Assembly (NCBI GenBank): GCA_002314435.1
Contig: DCFV01000227.1
Location: 3,516-20,404, forward strand
Reading direction: 5' to 3'
DNA length: 16,889 nucleotides
Source of the DNA: Acidobacteriaceae bacterium UBA1795
Lineage (GTDB): Bacteria > Acidobacteriota > Terriglobia > Terriglobales > Acidobacteriaceae
Position 1 is the first letter of the stretch, and every line of letters begins with the position of its first letter. The position numbers and the translations under genes are program-made. This document shows positions 6,740 through 13,041 of this stretch, piece by piece. A model generated the notes under the pieces. It did not search any database and had not been told where the DNA came from. It saw nothing but the letters and a program-made list of their open reading frames with translations.

Positions 6740-7726
6740 ATGCGAGCCGAGGCGGATCCGAACCTGATCGTGTACTTTGCCAGCGAGTTCATGCCGCTGC
6801 GCGAGGCGAAGGTGGGCATTCTGACCCACGCCCTGCACTACGGGACCGGCGTGTTTGAAGGGATTCGCGGGCACTGGGACGACGCTGACCAGCAACTCTA
6901 CGTGTTGCGCCCTGCCGAGCACTATGAGCGTTGGAAGCACAACTGCGGCATCCTGCACATCGAGGTCCCGGCGTCCACTGAAGCTCTTTGCGAGATCACG
7001 CTGGAGCTGATGCGAAGAAACGAATTTCGCACCAACGTCTACGTGCGGCCGCTCGCCTATAAATCGGCAGAGCGCGTGGGTGTGGTCCCCGATGAACAGA
7101 ACGCGTTTGCAATCGTCGCGTTGCCATTCGGCGACTACCTGCATGCGGAGAAGGGACTGCACGCAGGAGTGAGCGCATGGCGTCGCGTGGAAGACAACGC
7201 GATTCCGGCGCGGGCCAAGATCTGCGGCGCATATGTGAACAGCGCACTGGCCAGCGACGAGGCGCGGCGTTGCGGATTCGACGAAGCCATTCTTCTGGAC
7301 GAAGACGGTCACGTGGCTGAAGGCTCCACCTGCAATCTGTTCATGGTGCGCAAGGGCGCGTTGGTAACGCCGCCGGTGTACGGCAACGTGCTCGAGGGCA
7401 TTACGCGCGATATGGTGATGCAACTCGCGGAGCGCGAACTGGGCGTGTGCACCGCCGAGCGGCCGATCGATCGCAGCGAACTGTATGTGTGCGACGAGCT
7501 GTTCTTTACCGGAACAGCCGTCGGAATTGCACCGGTGGTGCGCGTGGATCACCGGCCGGTGAAAGATGGCGCCATAGGGGCGATAACGCGCGCGATTCAG
7601 ATGCTGTATGTCGACGCGACGCACGGGCGCCTGGACCAGTATCGAACGTGGCTGATGCCTGTGTATGAGCCACACGATGGAGCGGAGCCGAACACGGACC
7701 TTCCGGTAGAGCAGGCAGTTAGATGA
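6740..7726 (+). CDS. ilvE: Branched-chain-amino-acid aminotransferase (PLP fold type IV)
   Basis: 328 residues; E. coli IlvE has about 309. It exchanges the amino group of Val, Leu or Ile with 2-oxoglutarate using PLP. Visible marks are HALHYGTGVFEGIRG (30-44), the PLP Schiff-base Lys160 in PARAKICGAYVNSALASDEA, AEGSTCNLF (193-201) with Glu194 contacting the pyridine nitrogen, LEGITRD (218-224) and FTGTAVGIAPV in the last third. The ATG follows the beta-gamma stop after one base, with AGGAGGT 5 bases upstream, so translation is surely coupled. Its position inside a 2-oxoacid oxidoreductase operon and before glutamate dehydrogenase suggests catabolic or reversible use rather than a purely biosynthetic one. 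D-amino-acid transaminase or aminodeoxychorismate lyase share the fold but fit the motifs less well. Confidence 0.9.
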   Translation: MRAEADPNLIVYFASEFMPLREAKVGILTHALHYGTGVFEGIRGHWDDADQQLYVLRPAEHYERWKHNCGILHIEVPASTEALCEITLELMRRNEFRTNVYVRPLAYKSAERVGVVPDEQNAFAIVALPFGDYLHAEKGLHAGVSAWRRVEDNAIPARAKICGAYVNSALASDEARRCGFDEAILLDEDGHVAEGSTCNLFMVRKGALVTPPVYGNVLEGITRDMVMQLAERELGVCTAERPIDRSELYVCDELFFTGTAVGIAPVVRVDHRPVKDGAIGAITRAIQMLYVDATHGRLDQYRTWLMPVYEPHDGAEPNTDLPVEQAVR

Positions 7727-7751
7727 TATGAAGCCGGAAGTGGTCCTGCCC

Positions 7752-7772
7752 GCTGCGCTCGCAGCAAGGAGG
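7752..7772 (+). promoter_or_regulatory. Hairpin abutting the Shine-Dalgarno of the glutamate dehydrogenase gene
   Basis: GCTGC (7752-7756) pairs with GCAGC (7761-7765) around a GCTC loop. AAGGAGG (7766-7772) follows with no gap, and ATG 7780 is 7 bases further. The strong ribosome site firmly sets the start codon. The hairpin might set translation level or an RNA end; that role is inference. Confidence 0.4.
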
Positions 7773-7779
7773 GCAACGA

Positions 7780-9039
7780 ATGCTCACGACAAAATCCGCA
7801 GGAAATGCGTACGACGTGGCGCTGGAGAACTTTGACGCCGCCGCCGATGCATTGCAGCTCGATAACGATACTCGGGAGATGATCAAGTACCCGGAGCGCG
7901 TGCTGACCGTTACGGTTCCTGTGCGCATGGACGACGGCCATATCCGCCGCTTTGAGGCATATCGTGTGCAGCACAGCTCGGTACGCGGGCCAGCCAAGGG
8001 TGGCATCCGCTATCACCCGCAGGTGACGCTGGACGAAGTGAAAGCGCTGGCTACGTGGATGACGTGGAAGTGCGCAGTGGTGAATATTCCGTTCGGCGGC
8101 GCCAAGGGCGGAATCACCTGCGATCCGAAACACATGTCGCTGGGCGAACTGGAGCGGATGACGCGCCGCTACACCAGCGCCATTCTGCCGCTGATCGGAC
8201 CGGAGCAGGACATTCCCGCGCCGGACGTGTACACGAACTCGCAGACCATGGCGTGGATCATGGACACGTACAGCATGACCAAGGGCTATCCGATTCCGGG
8301 CGTCGTGACGGGCAAGCCAATCTCCCTGGGAGGGTCACTGGGGCGTAATGAGGCAACCGGCCGCGGTGTGTTCTACACCATCCAGAGCGCATGCGACCAT
8401 CTGCTCATGTCGCTGAAGGGCGCGACCGTTGTGGTGCAGGGCTTTGGCAATGCGGGCTCAATTGCCGCGCAGTTGTTGTACGAAGCGGGCGCAAAGGTGA
8501 TCGCCGTGAGCGACTCGACCGGTTGCGTCTACAACCCGCATGGGCTGGACATTCACAACCTGATGCACCTGAAGGCACTGACCGGCAAGGTGGCGGGCTT
8601 CCCGGAGGCGGAAAGCATCCGGCCTGAAGAACTGCTGGCGCTGGAGTGCGACGTCCTGATTCCGGCGGCGCTTGAGAACACGATTCACGCCGAGAATGCA
8701 GGCGCGGTGCGTGCGCGCATCATCGCAGAAGCAGCCAACGGACCGCTTACGCCTGCGGCTGACCGGATTCTGGAGGCGAAAGGCGTCTTCATCATTCCGG
8801 ATATTCTCTGCAACGCAGGCGGCGTTACTGTGTCCTACTTCGAGTGGGTGCAGGATGAGCAGCACCTGTTCTGGGAGGCGCAGGACGTCTATAACCGGCT
8901 GGAACGGGTGATGAAGACCTCCTTCCGCGATGTGCTGAAGATCCACGAAGAGCGGCCGGCGCCGATGCGCCTTGCGGCAAACATGCTCGGTGTGGGACGC
9001 GTGGCAGAGGCCGTAAAGCTCCGCGGCATCTATCCATAG
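7780..9039 (+). CDS. gdhA: Glutamate dehydrogenase (Glu/Leu/Phe/Val dehydrogenase family)
   Basis: 419 residues, close to the roughly 415-425 of the hexameric Thermotoga/Bacillus RocG type and shorter than the roughly 450 of E. coli GdhA. It interconverts glutamate with 2-oxoglutarate and ammonium using NAD(P). Visible marks are GPAKGGIRYHP (70-80, Lys73), WMTWK (93-97, Lys97), the catalytic Lys109 in PFGGAKGGI, Asp149 in PAPDVYT, the Rossmann loop GFGNAGS (221-227), and NAGGVTVSYFEW near the end. NAD versus NADP preference cannot be settled by eye. It lies 53 bases after the aminotransferase and before a terminator, so it is probably the last gene of the operon. There it would regenerate 2-oxoglutarate from the glutamate made by the transaminase. 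A leucine or valine dehydrogenase is less likely given length and motifs. Confidence 0.9.
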   Translation: MLTTKSAGNAYDVALENFDAAADALQLDNDTREMIKYPERVLTVTVPVRMDDGHIRRFEAYRVQHSSVRGPAKGGIRYHPQVTLDEVKALATWMTWKCAVVNIPFGGAKGGITCDPKHMSLGELERMTRRYTSAILPLIGPEQDIPAPDVYTNSQTMAWIMDTYSMTKGYPIPGVVTGKPISLGGSLGRNEATGRGVFYTIQSACDHLLMSLKGATVVVQGFGNAGSIAAQLLYEAGAKVIAVSDSTGCVYNPHGLDIHNLMHLKALTGKVAGFPEAESIRPEELLALECDVLIPAALENTIHAENAGAVRARIIAEAANGPLTPAADRILEAKGVFIIPDILCNAGGVTVSYFEWVQDEQHLFWEAQDVYNRLERVMKTSFRDVLKIHEERPAPMRLAANMLGVGRVAEAVKLRGIYP

Positions 9040-9063
9040 CAGTCAGATCGCGGCTGAACGAAC

Positions 9064-9102
9064 AAAGCCCGCTACGCGAGAGAAACGCGCAGCGGGCTTT
9101 TT
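9064..9102. terminator. Rho-independent terminator between the convergent gdhA and ribA genes
   Basis: AAAGCCCGCT (9064-9073) pairs perfectly with AGCGGGCTTT (9091-9100), with an extra GCG/CGC possible inside, and continues into TT. It starts 25 bases after the glutamate dehydrogenase stop. The A-rich left arm gives a U-run in the other direction, so it can also serve ribA, which ends at 9118 on the minus strand. Confidence 0.85.
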
Positions 9103-9117
9103 AGTTTGTGGCGGCGA

Positions 9118-9783
9118 TCAGCGAACGGGATCAGCCGCGTCGACGTTGTCGAGGATGTGTCCCATCTTCTCGACCTTGGTCTTCAGATAGCGCTCGAAGG
9201 TCTCCTGAGGAGCAACTTCAGCGGACACGCGCTCGGTCACGGTGATGCCGGCGGACTCAAGCGCAGCCACCTTCTCCGGGTTGTTGGTGATCAGGCGGAC
9301 CCGGGAAACGCCAAGCAGCTTGAGCACTTCGCCGGGCAGTTCGTACGCGCGGCAGTCGGCCGCAAAGCCGAGCTCGACATTGGCTTCGACGGTGTCGAAA
9401 CCCTGATCCTGCAGCTCGTAAGCCTTGAGCTTGGCCATCAGGCCAATGCCACGGCCTTCCTGCTGTTCGTAGAGCAGGATGCCCGCACCTTCCGCGGCGA
9501 TTTTGCGCAAGGCCAACTCCAGCTGCAGGCGGCAGTCGCAGCGCAGCGAGCCGAAGACATCGCCCGTGAGGCATTGCGAGTGAATGCGCACCAGTGGCGG
9601 CGCGGCGTGAATATCGCCCATGACAAGTGCGACCAGCCCTTCCACCTTTTTGCCGGATGCGTTGCTGTGTTCGCAGCATGGACGCGGCGAAGGCACTACG
9701 CCTTCAAAGCCGAGAATGCGGAAGTCGCCCCAGCGCGTGGGGAACTCGGCCTCGGCCAGTTTCGTGACACTCTCAAAACCCAT
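9118..9783 (-). CDS. ribA: GTP cyclohydrolase II (riboflavin biosynthesis)
   Basis: 221 residues. It opens the GTP imidazole ring, releasing formate and pyrophosphate, as the first step of riboflavin synthesis. The zinc ligands are Cys71, Cys82 and Cys84 in RIHSQCLTGDVFGSLRCDC. The catalytic region LLYEQQEGRGIGL (103-115) and LITNNPEKV follow. It is a stand-alone cyclohydrolase without the RibB (DHBP synthase) half often fused to it. Compared with the E. coli enzyme as I recall it (196 residues), there is an extra stretch of about 15 residues near 29-50 containing Cys36-Cys37. The start at 9783 has only a weak purine-rich site upstream. It is convergent with gdhA and divergent from the sensor kinase gene, with 127 bases between the starts chosen. 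Confidence 0.95.
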   Translation of the reverse strand: MGFESVTKLAEAEFPTRWGDFRILGFEGVVPSPRPCCEHSNASGKKVEGLVALVMGDIHAAPPLVRIHSQCLTGDVFGSLRCDCRLQLELALRKIAAEGAGILLYEQQEGRGIGLMAKLKAYELQDQGFDTVEANVELGFAADCRAYELPGEVLKLLGVSRVRLITNNPEKVAALESAGITVTERVSAEVAPQETFERYLKTKVEKMGHILDNVDAADPVR

Positions 9784-9910
9784 GCTCTTATTTTACCTGC
9801 AGGCGGATTTGGCGCTTGCAACAGTCGTCACACAGGCTGGGATTCGGCCGGCATGGGCGCAACCTGCTGAAAAATGGGCTTATGTACGGACTTCGCGTTA
9901 CCCTGAGAGG

Positions 9911-11203
9911 GTGACGGACAAGCTCATCCTGATCAACTTGCTGGTGAAACTGGGCGTAGTCGCCTCGGTGGCCAGCGTGCTGGCGCGCGGCAGCACCTTC
10001 CGGCAGTTGATCTTCGCCGAGCGGCGCGGACGGCGGCAGACTCTGGCGTTGCTGGCGTTTTTCCTGGTTCCGCTCACTCTGGGCGTCTGGATTCGGACCA
10101 CGGTGCCAAATTTTCTGGCCGCCGATATCTCCTTTGAGACGATCATCCTGCTCGGGCTGCTCGTGGGGCCGGGCTGGGCCATGCTGGGCGGCGCCGTGCT
10201 GGCGGCGCCGGCTCTTCATCACGGTGAGTATCTGGCGCTGCCGTTCAACGCCGTTCTGGGCGTACTGGCGGGTACGCTGGGTCGATTCGTGGAGCCCGAG
10301 GAGATCTGGTCGTTCACGCCGTTCATCGATCTGAGCCTCTATCGCTGGGTGCGGCGCGTTCTGCGCCAGCCGCGCGTAGATCGCCAGTTCCTGATGCTGT
10401 TCCTGATTGTGGCGGCCGAGGCGTGCCACACGTGGCTGGCACGCGTGCTTCCGCACAAGCTGTTCGCGCTCGTCGCCGCTGAGTGGTGGCTGCAGGTGCT
10501 GGTATGGTTCACCGCGCCCATTGTGGTGGGCATTGCCCTCAAGGTCTGGAACGCATTGCGGCTTGAGATCAAGTTTGAGGAGCAGAAGCGTTTGCTGCTG
10601 GAGGCGCGCCTGGACGCACTGCAGCGCCAGATCAATCCGCATTTCCTGTTCAACACGCTCAACTCAATTGCGTCTCTTGTGCGCCTCAAGCCCGAGTTGG
10701 CGCGCGAGATGACAGTGAAGCTGGCAAACATTCTGCGGGCGCTCTTGAAAGACCACGACACCTACGTGCCGCTGAGCGAAGAGCTGAATTTTACTGACGA
10801 TTACCTCGACATTGAGGTGGTCCGCTTCGGCGCGGACAAGCTGCGGGTAGAGAAGGACATTGACCCCCGTACCCTGAGCGTCCCGGTGCCCAGCATCCTG
10901 CTGCAGCCGCTCATCGAGAATTCGATCAAGCATGGTCTGGAGCCGCGCCTGCACGGCGGTACGGTGACGCTGCGCAGTCGCCTCGAAGGCGATCGGGTGC
11001 GCATCGAAGTGGCCGACGATGGCGTCGGTATGGGCAACCGTCCAGCATCGGCCCTGCGCCGCGCGGGCGCCGGCATCGGCATGAAGAACGTGCAGGAGCG
11101 CCTCGAGGTGCTCTACGGCAACCAGGCGCGTTTCGAGGTGCAGAGCAGCCCGGGTCGCGGCACGCTGGTCGCCATCGAGATTCCCGCCACACTGCCCGAG
11201 TGA
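9911..11203 (+). CDS. LytS-like membrane sensor histidine kinase
   Basis: About 430 residues. The first 210 residues hold several hydrophobic segments (around 1-25, 43-62, 76-122, 159-180 and 190-211), resembling a 5TM LytS-type sensor. A His_kinase (PF06580-like) block follows: QRQINPHFLFNTLNSI with phospho-acceptor His244. The ATPase domain shows LLQPLIENSIKHG (N box, Asn337), DDGVGMG (369-375) and GIGMKNVQERL (388-398). It would autophosphorylate on sensing an unknown membrane or envelope signal and pass phosphate to a LytTR-type regulator, which is not in this window. The start is uncertain: GTG 9911 (VTDKLILINLLVKLG) fits the first membrane helix but GAGAGG touches it with no spacer. ATG 9782 would add 43 residues and overlap ribA head to head. 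Confidence 0.85.
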   Translation: MTDKLILINLLVKLGVVASVASVLARGSTFRQLIFAERRGRRQTLALLAFFLVPLTLGVWIRTTVPNFLAADISFETIILLGLLVGPGWAMLGGAVLAAPALHHGEYLALPFNAVLGVLAGTLGRFVEPEEIWSFTPFIDLSLYRWVRRVLRQPRVDRQFLMLFLIVAAEACHTWLARVLPHKLFALVAAEWWLQVLVWFTAPIVVGIALKVWNALRLEIKFEEQKRLLLEARLDALQRQINPHFLFNTLNSIASLVRLKPELAREMTVKLANILRALLKDHDTYVPLSEELNFTDDYLDIEVVRFGADKLRVEKDIDPRTLSVPVPSILLQPLIENSIKHGLEPRLHGGTVTLRSRLEGDRVRIEVADDGVGMGNRPASALRRAGAGIGMKNVQERLEVLYGNQARFEVQSSPGRGTLVAIEIPATLPE

Positions 11204-11207
11204 GGTG

Positions 11208-11232
11208 CCGCGCCGGTCAACAGGCGGCGCGG
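11208..11232 (+). repeat. 8-bp stem-loop just after the kinase stop codon
   Basis: CCGCGCCG (11208-11215) pairs with CGGCGCGG (11225-11232) around a 9-base loop, five bases after the kinase stop. No T-run follows, so it is a weak terminator at best. It could attenuate or process the message before the hydrolase gene at 11265. Confidence 0.45.
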
Positions 11233-11264
11233 AGATGCACAGCCATGCGCGGTATGCTCAAAGG

Positions 11265-12233
11265 ATGGTTCGCTTCACGGTGCTGGCGTCGGGTTCCAAG
11301 GGTAACTGCTCGGTTGTCACCGGCGGGAGCACGCGGATTCTCGTGGACGCGGGGCTGAGCTGCCGTGAGCTTTTCCGGCGGATGAAGCTGGCCGGCGAAG
11401 ACCCGGCAACGCTGGACGCGATCATCGTGACCCACGAGCATCAGGACCACATCAATGGACTGGCCGTGACGGCTCGAAAGCTTGGCATTCCTGTGTACTT
11501 TACCGAGGGAACCCACCGCGCCTGGATGCGCTGGCTCATGCCGCGGCGGCAGATGAGTTACGCGCAGTGGATCGAGCAGTGCCGCCAGCAGGCCGCCGCG
11601 CGGCAGGCTGAAGCCGACGCCGCCGAAGGCGAGCCGGACGAGGCCGAGATTGCCGTCGAGGCCGCAGAGGAGCCGGAAGCACCAGCCGCTGCGCCCGCGG
11701 AGCCGGCCGAGCCGATGAAGGACCCGACCTGGCTGCCGGCGGTCGAGTACTTTGCTGCGGGGGAGCCGTTCCGCATTGGCGACATCGCCGTGAGTCCGTT
11801 CACCATTCCGCACGATGCCGCAGACCCGGTCGGTTTCGTCCTGGAAGCTGAAGGCGTGCGAATGGCTGTGGCCACCGACCTGGGATACATGCCACCGAAC
11901 GTGATGGCGCAGCTTAAGGCATTGGATCTGCTGATGTTGGAGTCAAATCACGACTTGGAAATGCTGCGGGACGGGCCCTACCCCTGGTCCGTGAAGCAGC
12001 GCGTGCTGTCCCGCGTGGGACACTTGTCGAACGATGCGGCTTCAGGTTTTCTGGAGGAGGAATACGACGGACAGGCGGCTTACGTAATCCTGGGCCATCT
12101 CTCTGAAAGCAATAATCTTCCGGAATTGGCAAGGGTGGCAGCAGAACGTGCGCTGGCCAATCATGCCAGCCTGCTGGCTAACAGGCTGTTGCTTGCCGAG
12201 CAACATGAGCCACTTAACGCTATTTGTTTTTAA
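11265..12233 (+). CDS. MBL-fold metallo-hydrolase of the WalJ/YycJ type
   Basis: 322 residues; relatives are near 260. It is a metallo-beta-lactamase-fold hydrolase, probably a nuclease: Bacillus YycJ/WalJ is linked to DNA exonuclease activity. Visible marks are VRFTVLASGSKGNCSVV at the N-terminus, THEHQDH (56-62; His57, His59, Asp61, His62), IPHDAADPVGF (His183), ATDLGY (Asp205), SNHD (His229) and LGHLSESNN (His278). Between about 96 and 155 there is an insertion ending in an acidic Ala/Glu/Pro-rich stretch. The start at 11265 is chosen because relatives start MVRF-like; its AAAGG touches the ATG. In-frame starts at 11205 (GTG) and 11235 exist. It follows the sensor kinase after 61 bases, possibly in one operon. 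Confidence 0.85.
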   Translation: MVRFTVLASGSKGNCSVVTGGSTRILVDAGLSCRELFRRMKLAGEDPATLDAIIVTHEHQDHINGLAVTARKLGIPVYFTEGTHRAWMRWLMPRRQMSYAQWIEQCRQQAAARQAEADAAEGEPDEAEIAVEAAEEPEAPAAAPAEPAEPMKDPTWLPAVEYFAAGEPFRIGDIAVSPFTIPHDAADPVGFVLEAEGVRMAVATDLGYMPPNVMAQLKALDLLMLESNHDLEMLRDGPYPWSVKQRVLSRVGHLSNDAASGFLEEEYDGQAAYVILGHLSESNNLPELARVAAERALANHASLLANRLLLAEQHEPLNAICF

Positions 12234-12429
12234 GTCACTTCGATTACAATAATTTTGCAGGACTTCGCTCTTGTACGGGGGCTGGCTGGACAACTGCTGT
12301 GCCGCGATTCATCCGTTGCCACTAACTCTGTGGCAGCGGCAACAAATGGTTAGGCGGTGTCCGGATTCTCCGGGGCGAGCCTGGTCATAAAAATTGCGAT
12401 CTTCCTCCTGCAAAGTGAGTCAAATCAAT
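12234..12429. other. 196-base spacer with a hairpin and a possible promoter
   Basis: GTTGCC (12315-12320) pairs with GGCAAC (12338-12343), or GCCAC (12318-12322) with GTGGC (12330-12334). There is no T-run, so a terminator is doubtful. TTGTTT (12224-12229) and TACAAT (12245-12250) form a weak promoter-like pair with a short 15-base spacer at the end of the hydrolase gene. Nothing else is recognised. Confidence 0.3.
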
Positions 12430-12891
12430 ATGGCAAGAATTCGATGCAATGACCGAGTCGTCGGGGCGATTTTGGCTAGCTGGCGCTACGATATTTCCGG
12501 GATTTCGCCGGAGATGCGGAAGGACTACGAGCATCATCTGGCCGAGTGCAGTTACTGCAGTGCGCGCCAGCGGTTCCACCGCGGGTTGGACGTGACGCTG
12601 GTGGTGCTGACGTCCCTTTCGGTATTTTTCTCTGTTTTTGCGCTGGCGGTTCTCAAGCACATCAAGCCGCTGGAGCACGTGGCCTTCAACTCGTTGGGCC
12701 TGGACATCTCCGACATGTACCACATGCTCGTTTCTGCGGCCATCGCCGGAGTGGTTTTCTCCGTCACCGCGTTTGCGCTGGTGCTCATGGCGACCCCCGC
12801 GCCGACCTATCTGGGCGGCATTGCGGCAGAGCGTGCCAAACTGCTGGAAGAGCGACTGCCCGAGGCGATTCGCTCGCTACGCCCGCGCTAA
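12430..12891 (+). CDS. Small two-helix membrane protein with an anti-sigma-like zinc finger (zf-HC2-like)
   Basis: 153 residues. The N-terminal cytoplasmic part contains HHLAECSYC, where His36-x3-Cys40-x2-Cys43 matches the ZAS zinc motif of anti-sigma factors. Two hydrophobic segments follow, about 54-77 and 98-121, joined by a short loop. The C-terminal tail (about 125-153) is charged and would also be cytoplasmic if the N-terminus is. No sigma factor gene is adjacent, so an anti-sigma role is only a possibility. Other zf-HC2 membrane proteins have no assigned function. ATG 12430 has a poor ribosome site (GTGAG about 10 bases upstream); TTG 12394 would extend it with sequence of no clear character. 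A perfect terminator follows the stop by 14 bases. Confidence 0.7.
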   Translation: MARIRCNDRVVGAILASWRYDISGISPEMRKDYEHHLAECSYCSARQRFHRGLDVTLVVLTSLSVFFSVFALAVLKHIKPLEHVAFNSLGLDISDMYHMLVSAAIAGVVFSVTAFALVLMATPAPTYLGGIAAERAKLLEERLPEAIRSLRPR

Positions 12892-12905
12892 CGATTCTCG
12901 CCGAA

Positions 12906-12941
12906 ACGATAAAGGCCTCCCCGTGGGGAGGCCTTTATCGT
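12906..12941. terminator. Perfect 17-bp inverted repeat, intrinsic terminator
   Basis: The left arm 12906-12922 and right arm 12925-12941 are exact reverse complements around GT. The GC-rich core (GGCCTCCCC / GGGGAGGCC) is flanked by AAA / TTT and then ATCGT. It closes the zinc-finger protein gene and separates it from the ATPase gene. Its symmetry makes it able to act on both strands. Confidence 0.8.
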
Positions 12942-12972
12942 TCAGGATCGACACTTATTTTGTAGCCTTTTG

Positions 12973-13004
12973 TCGAAATATACGATAGTTATCGAAATTA
13001 TCGT
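12973..13004. promoter_or_regulatory. AT-rich operator-like repeats upstream of the ATPase gene
   Basis: TCGAAAT occurs at 12973-12979 and 12992-12998, 19 bases apart (about two helical turns). CGATA-gt-TATCG forms a palindrome at 12983-12994. The outer pair ACGATA (12982-12987) and TATCGT (12999-13004) is also inverted. The cluster lies just before the extended -10 element. It is a plausible binding site for a regulator, possibly the winged-helix ATPase itself; no evidence beyond symmetry is available. Confidence 0.35.
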
Positions 13005-13026
13005 CAAGCAATAAATGTCATAATTC

Positions 13027-13035
13027 TGATATATT
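13027..13035 (+). promoter_or_regulatory. Extended -10 promoter of the ATPase gene, leaderless start predicted
   Basis: TG-A-TATATT reads as an extended -10 element (TGnTATAAT-like). Its last base is only 6 bases before ATG 13042, so transcription would begin at or next to the start codon. No Shine-Dalgarno is present. No good -35 is seen, which an extended -10 can tolerate. Confidence 0.5.
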
Positions 13036-13041
13036 TTGCGC

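Noticed and set aside
6518..7675. 385-codon open frame on the minus strand opposite the aminotransferase gene.
   Set aside because: Antisense shadow caused by GC-rich codon bias; His/Arg/Ala-rich with no domain, whereas the plus strand encodes a clear IlvE.
9620..9910. Extending the sensor kinase start back to 9620 inside ribA.
   Set aside because: The added residues are the antisense of ribA and lack membrane or sensor character; GTG 9911 or at most ATG 9782 is more sensible.
11205..11264. GTG 11205 or ATG 11235 as the start of the metallo-hydrolase.
   Set aside because: The extra residues would cover the post-kinase hairpin and precede the conserved MVRFTVLASGSKGN start of the family.
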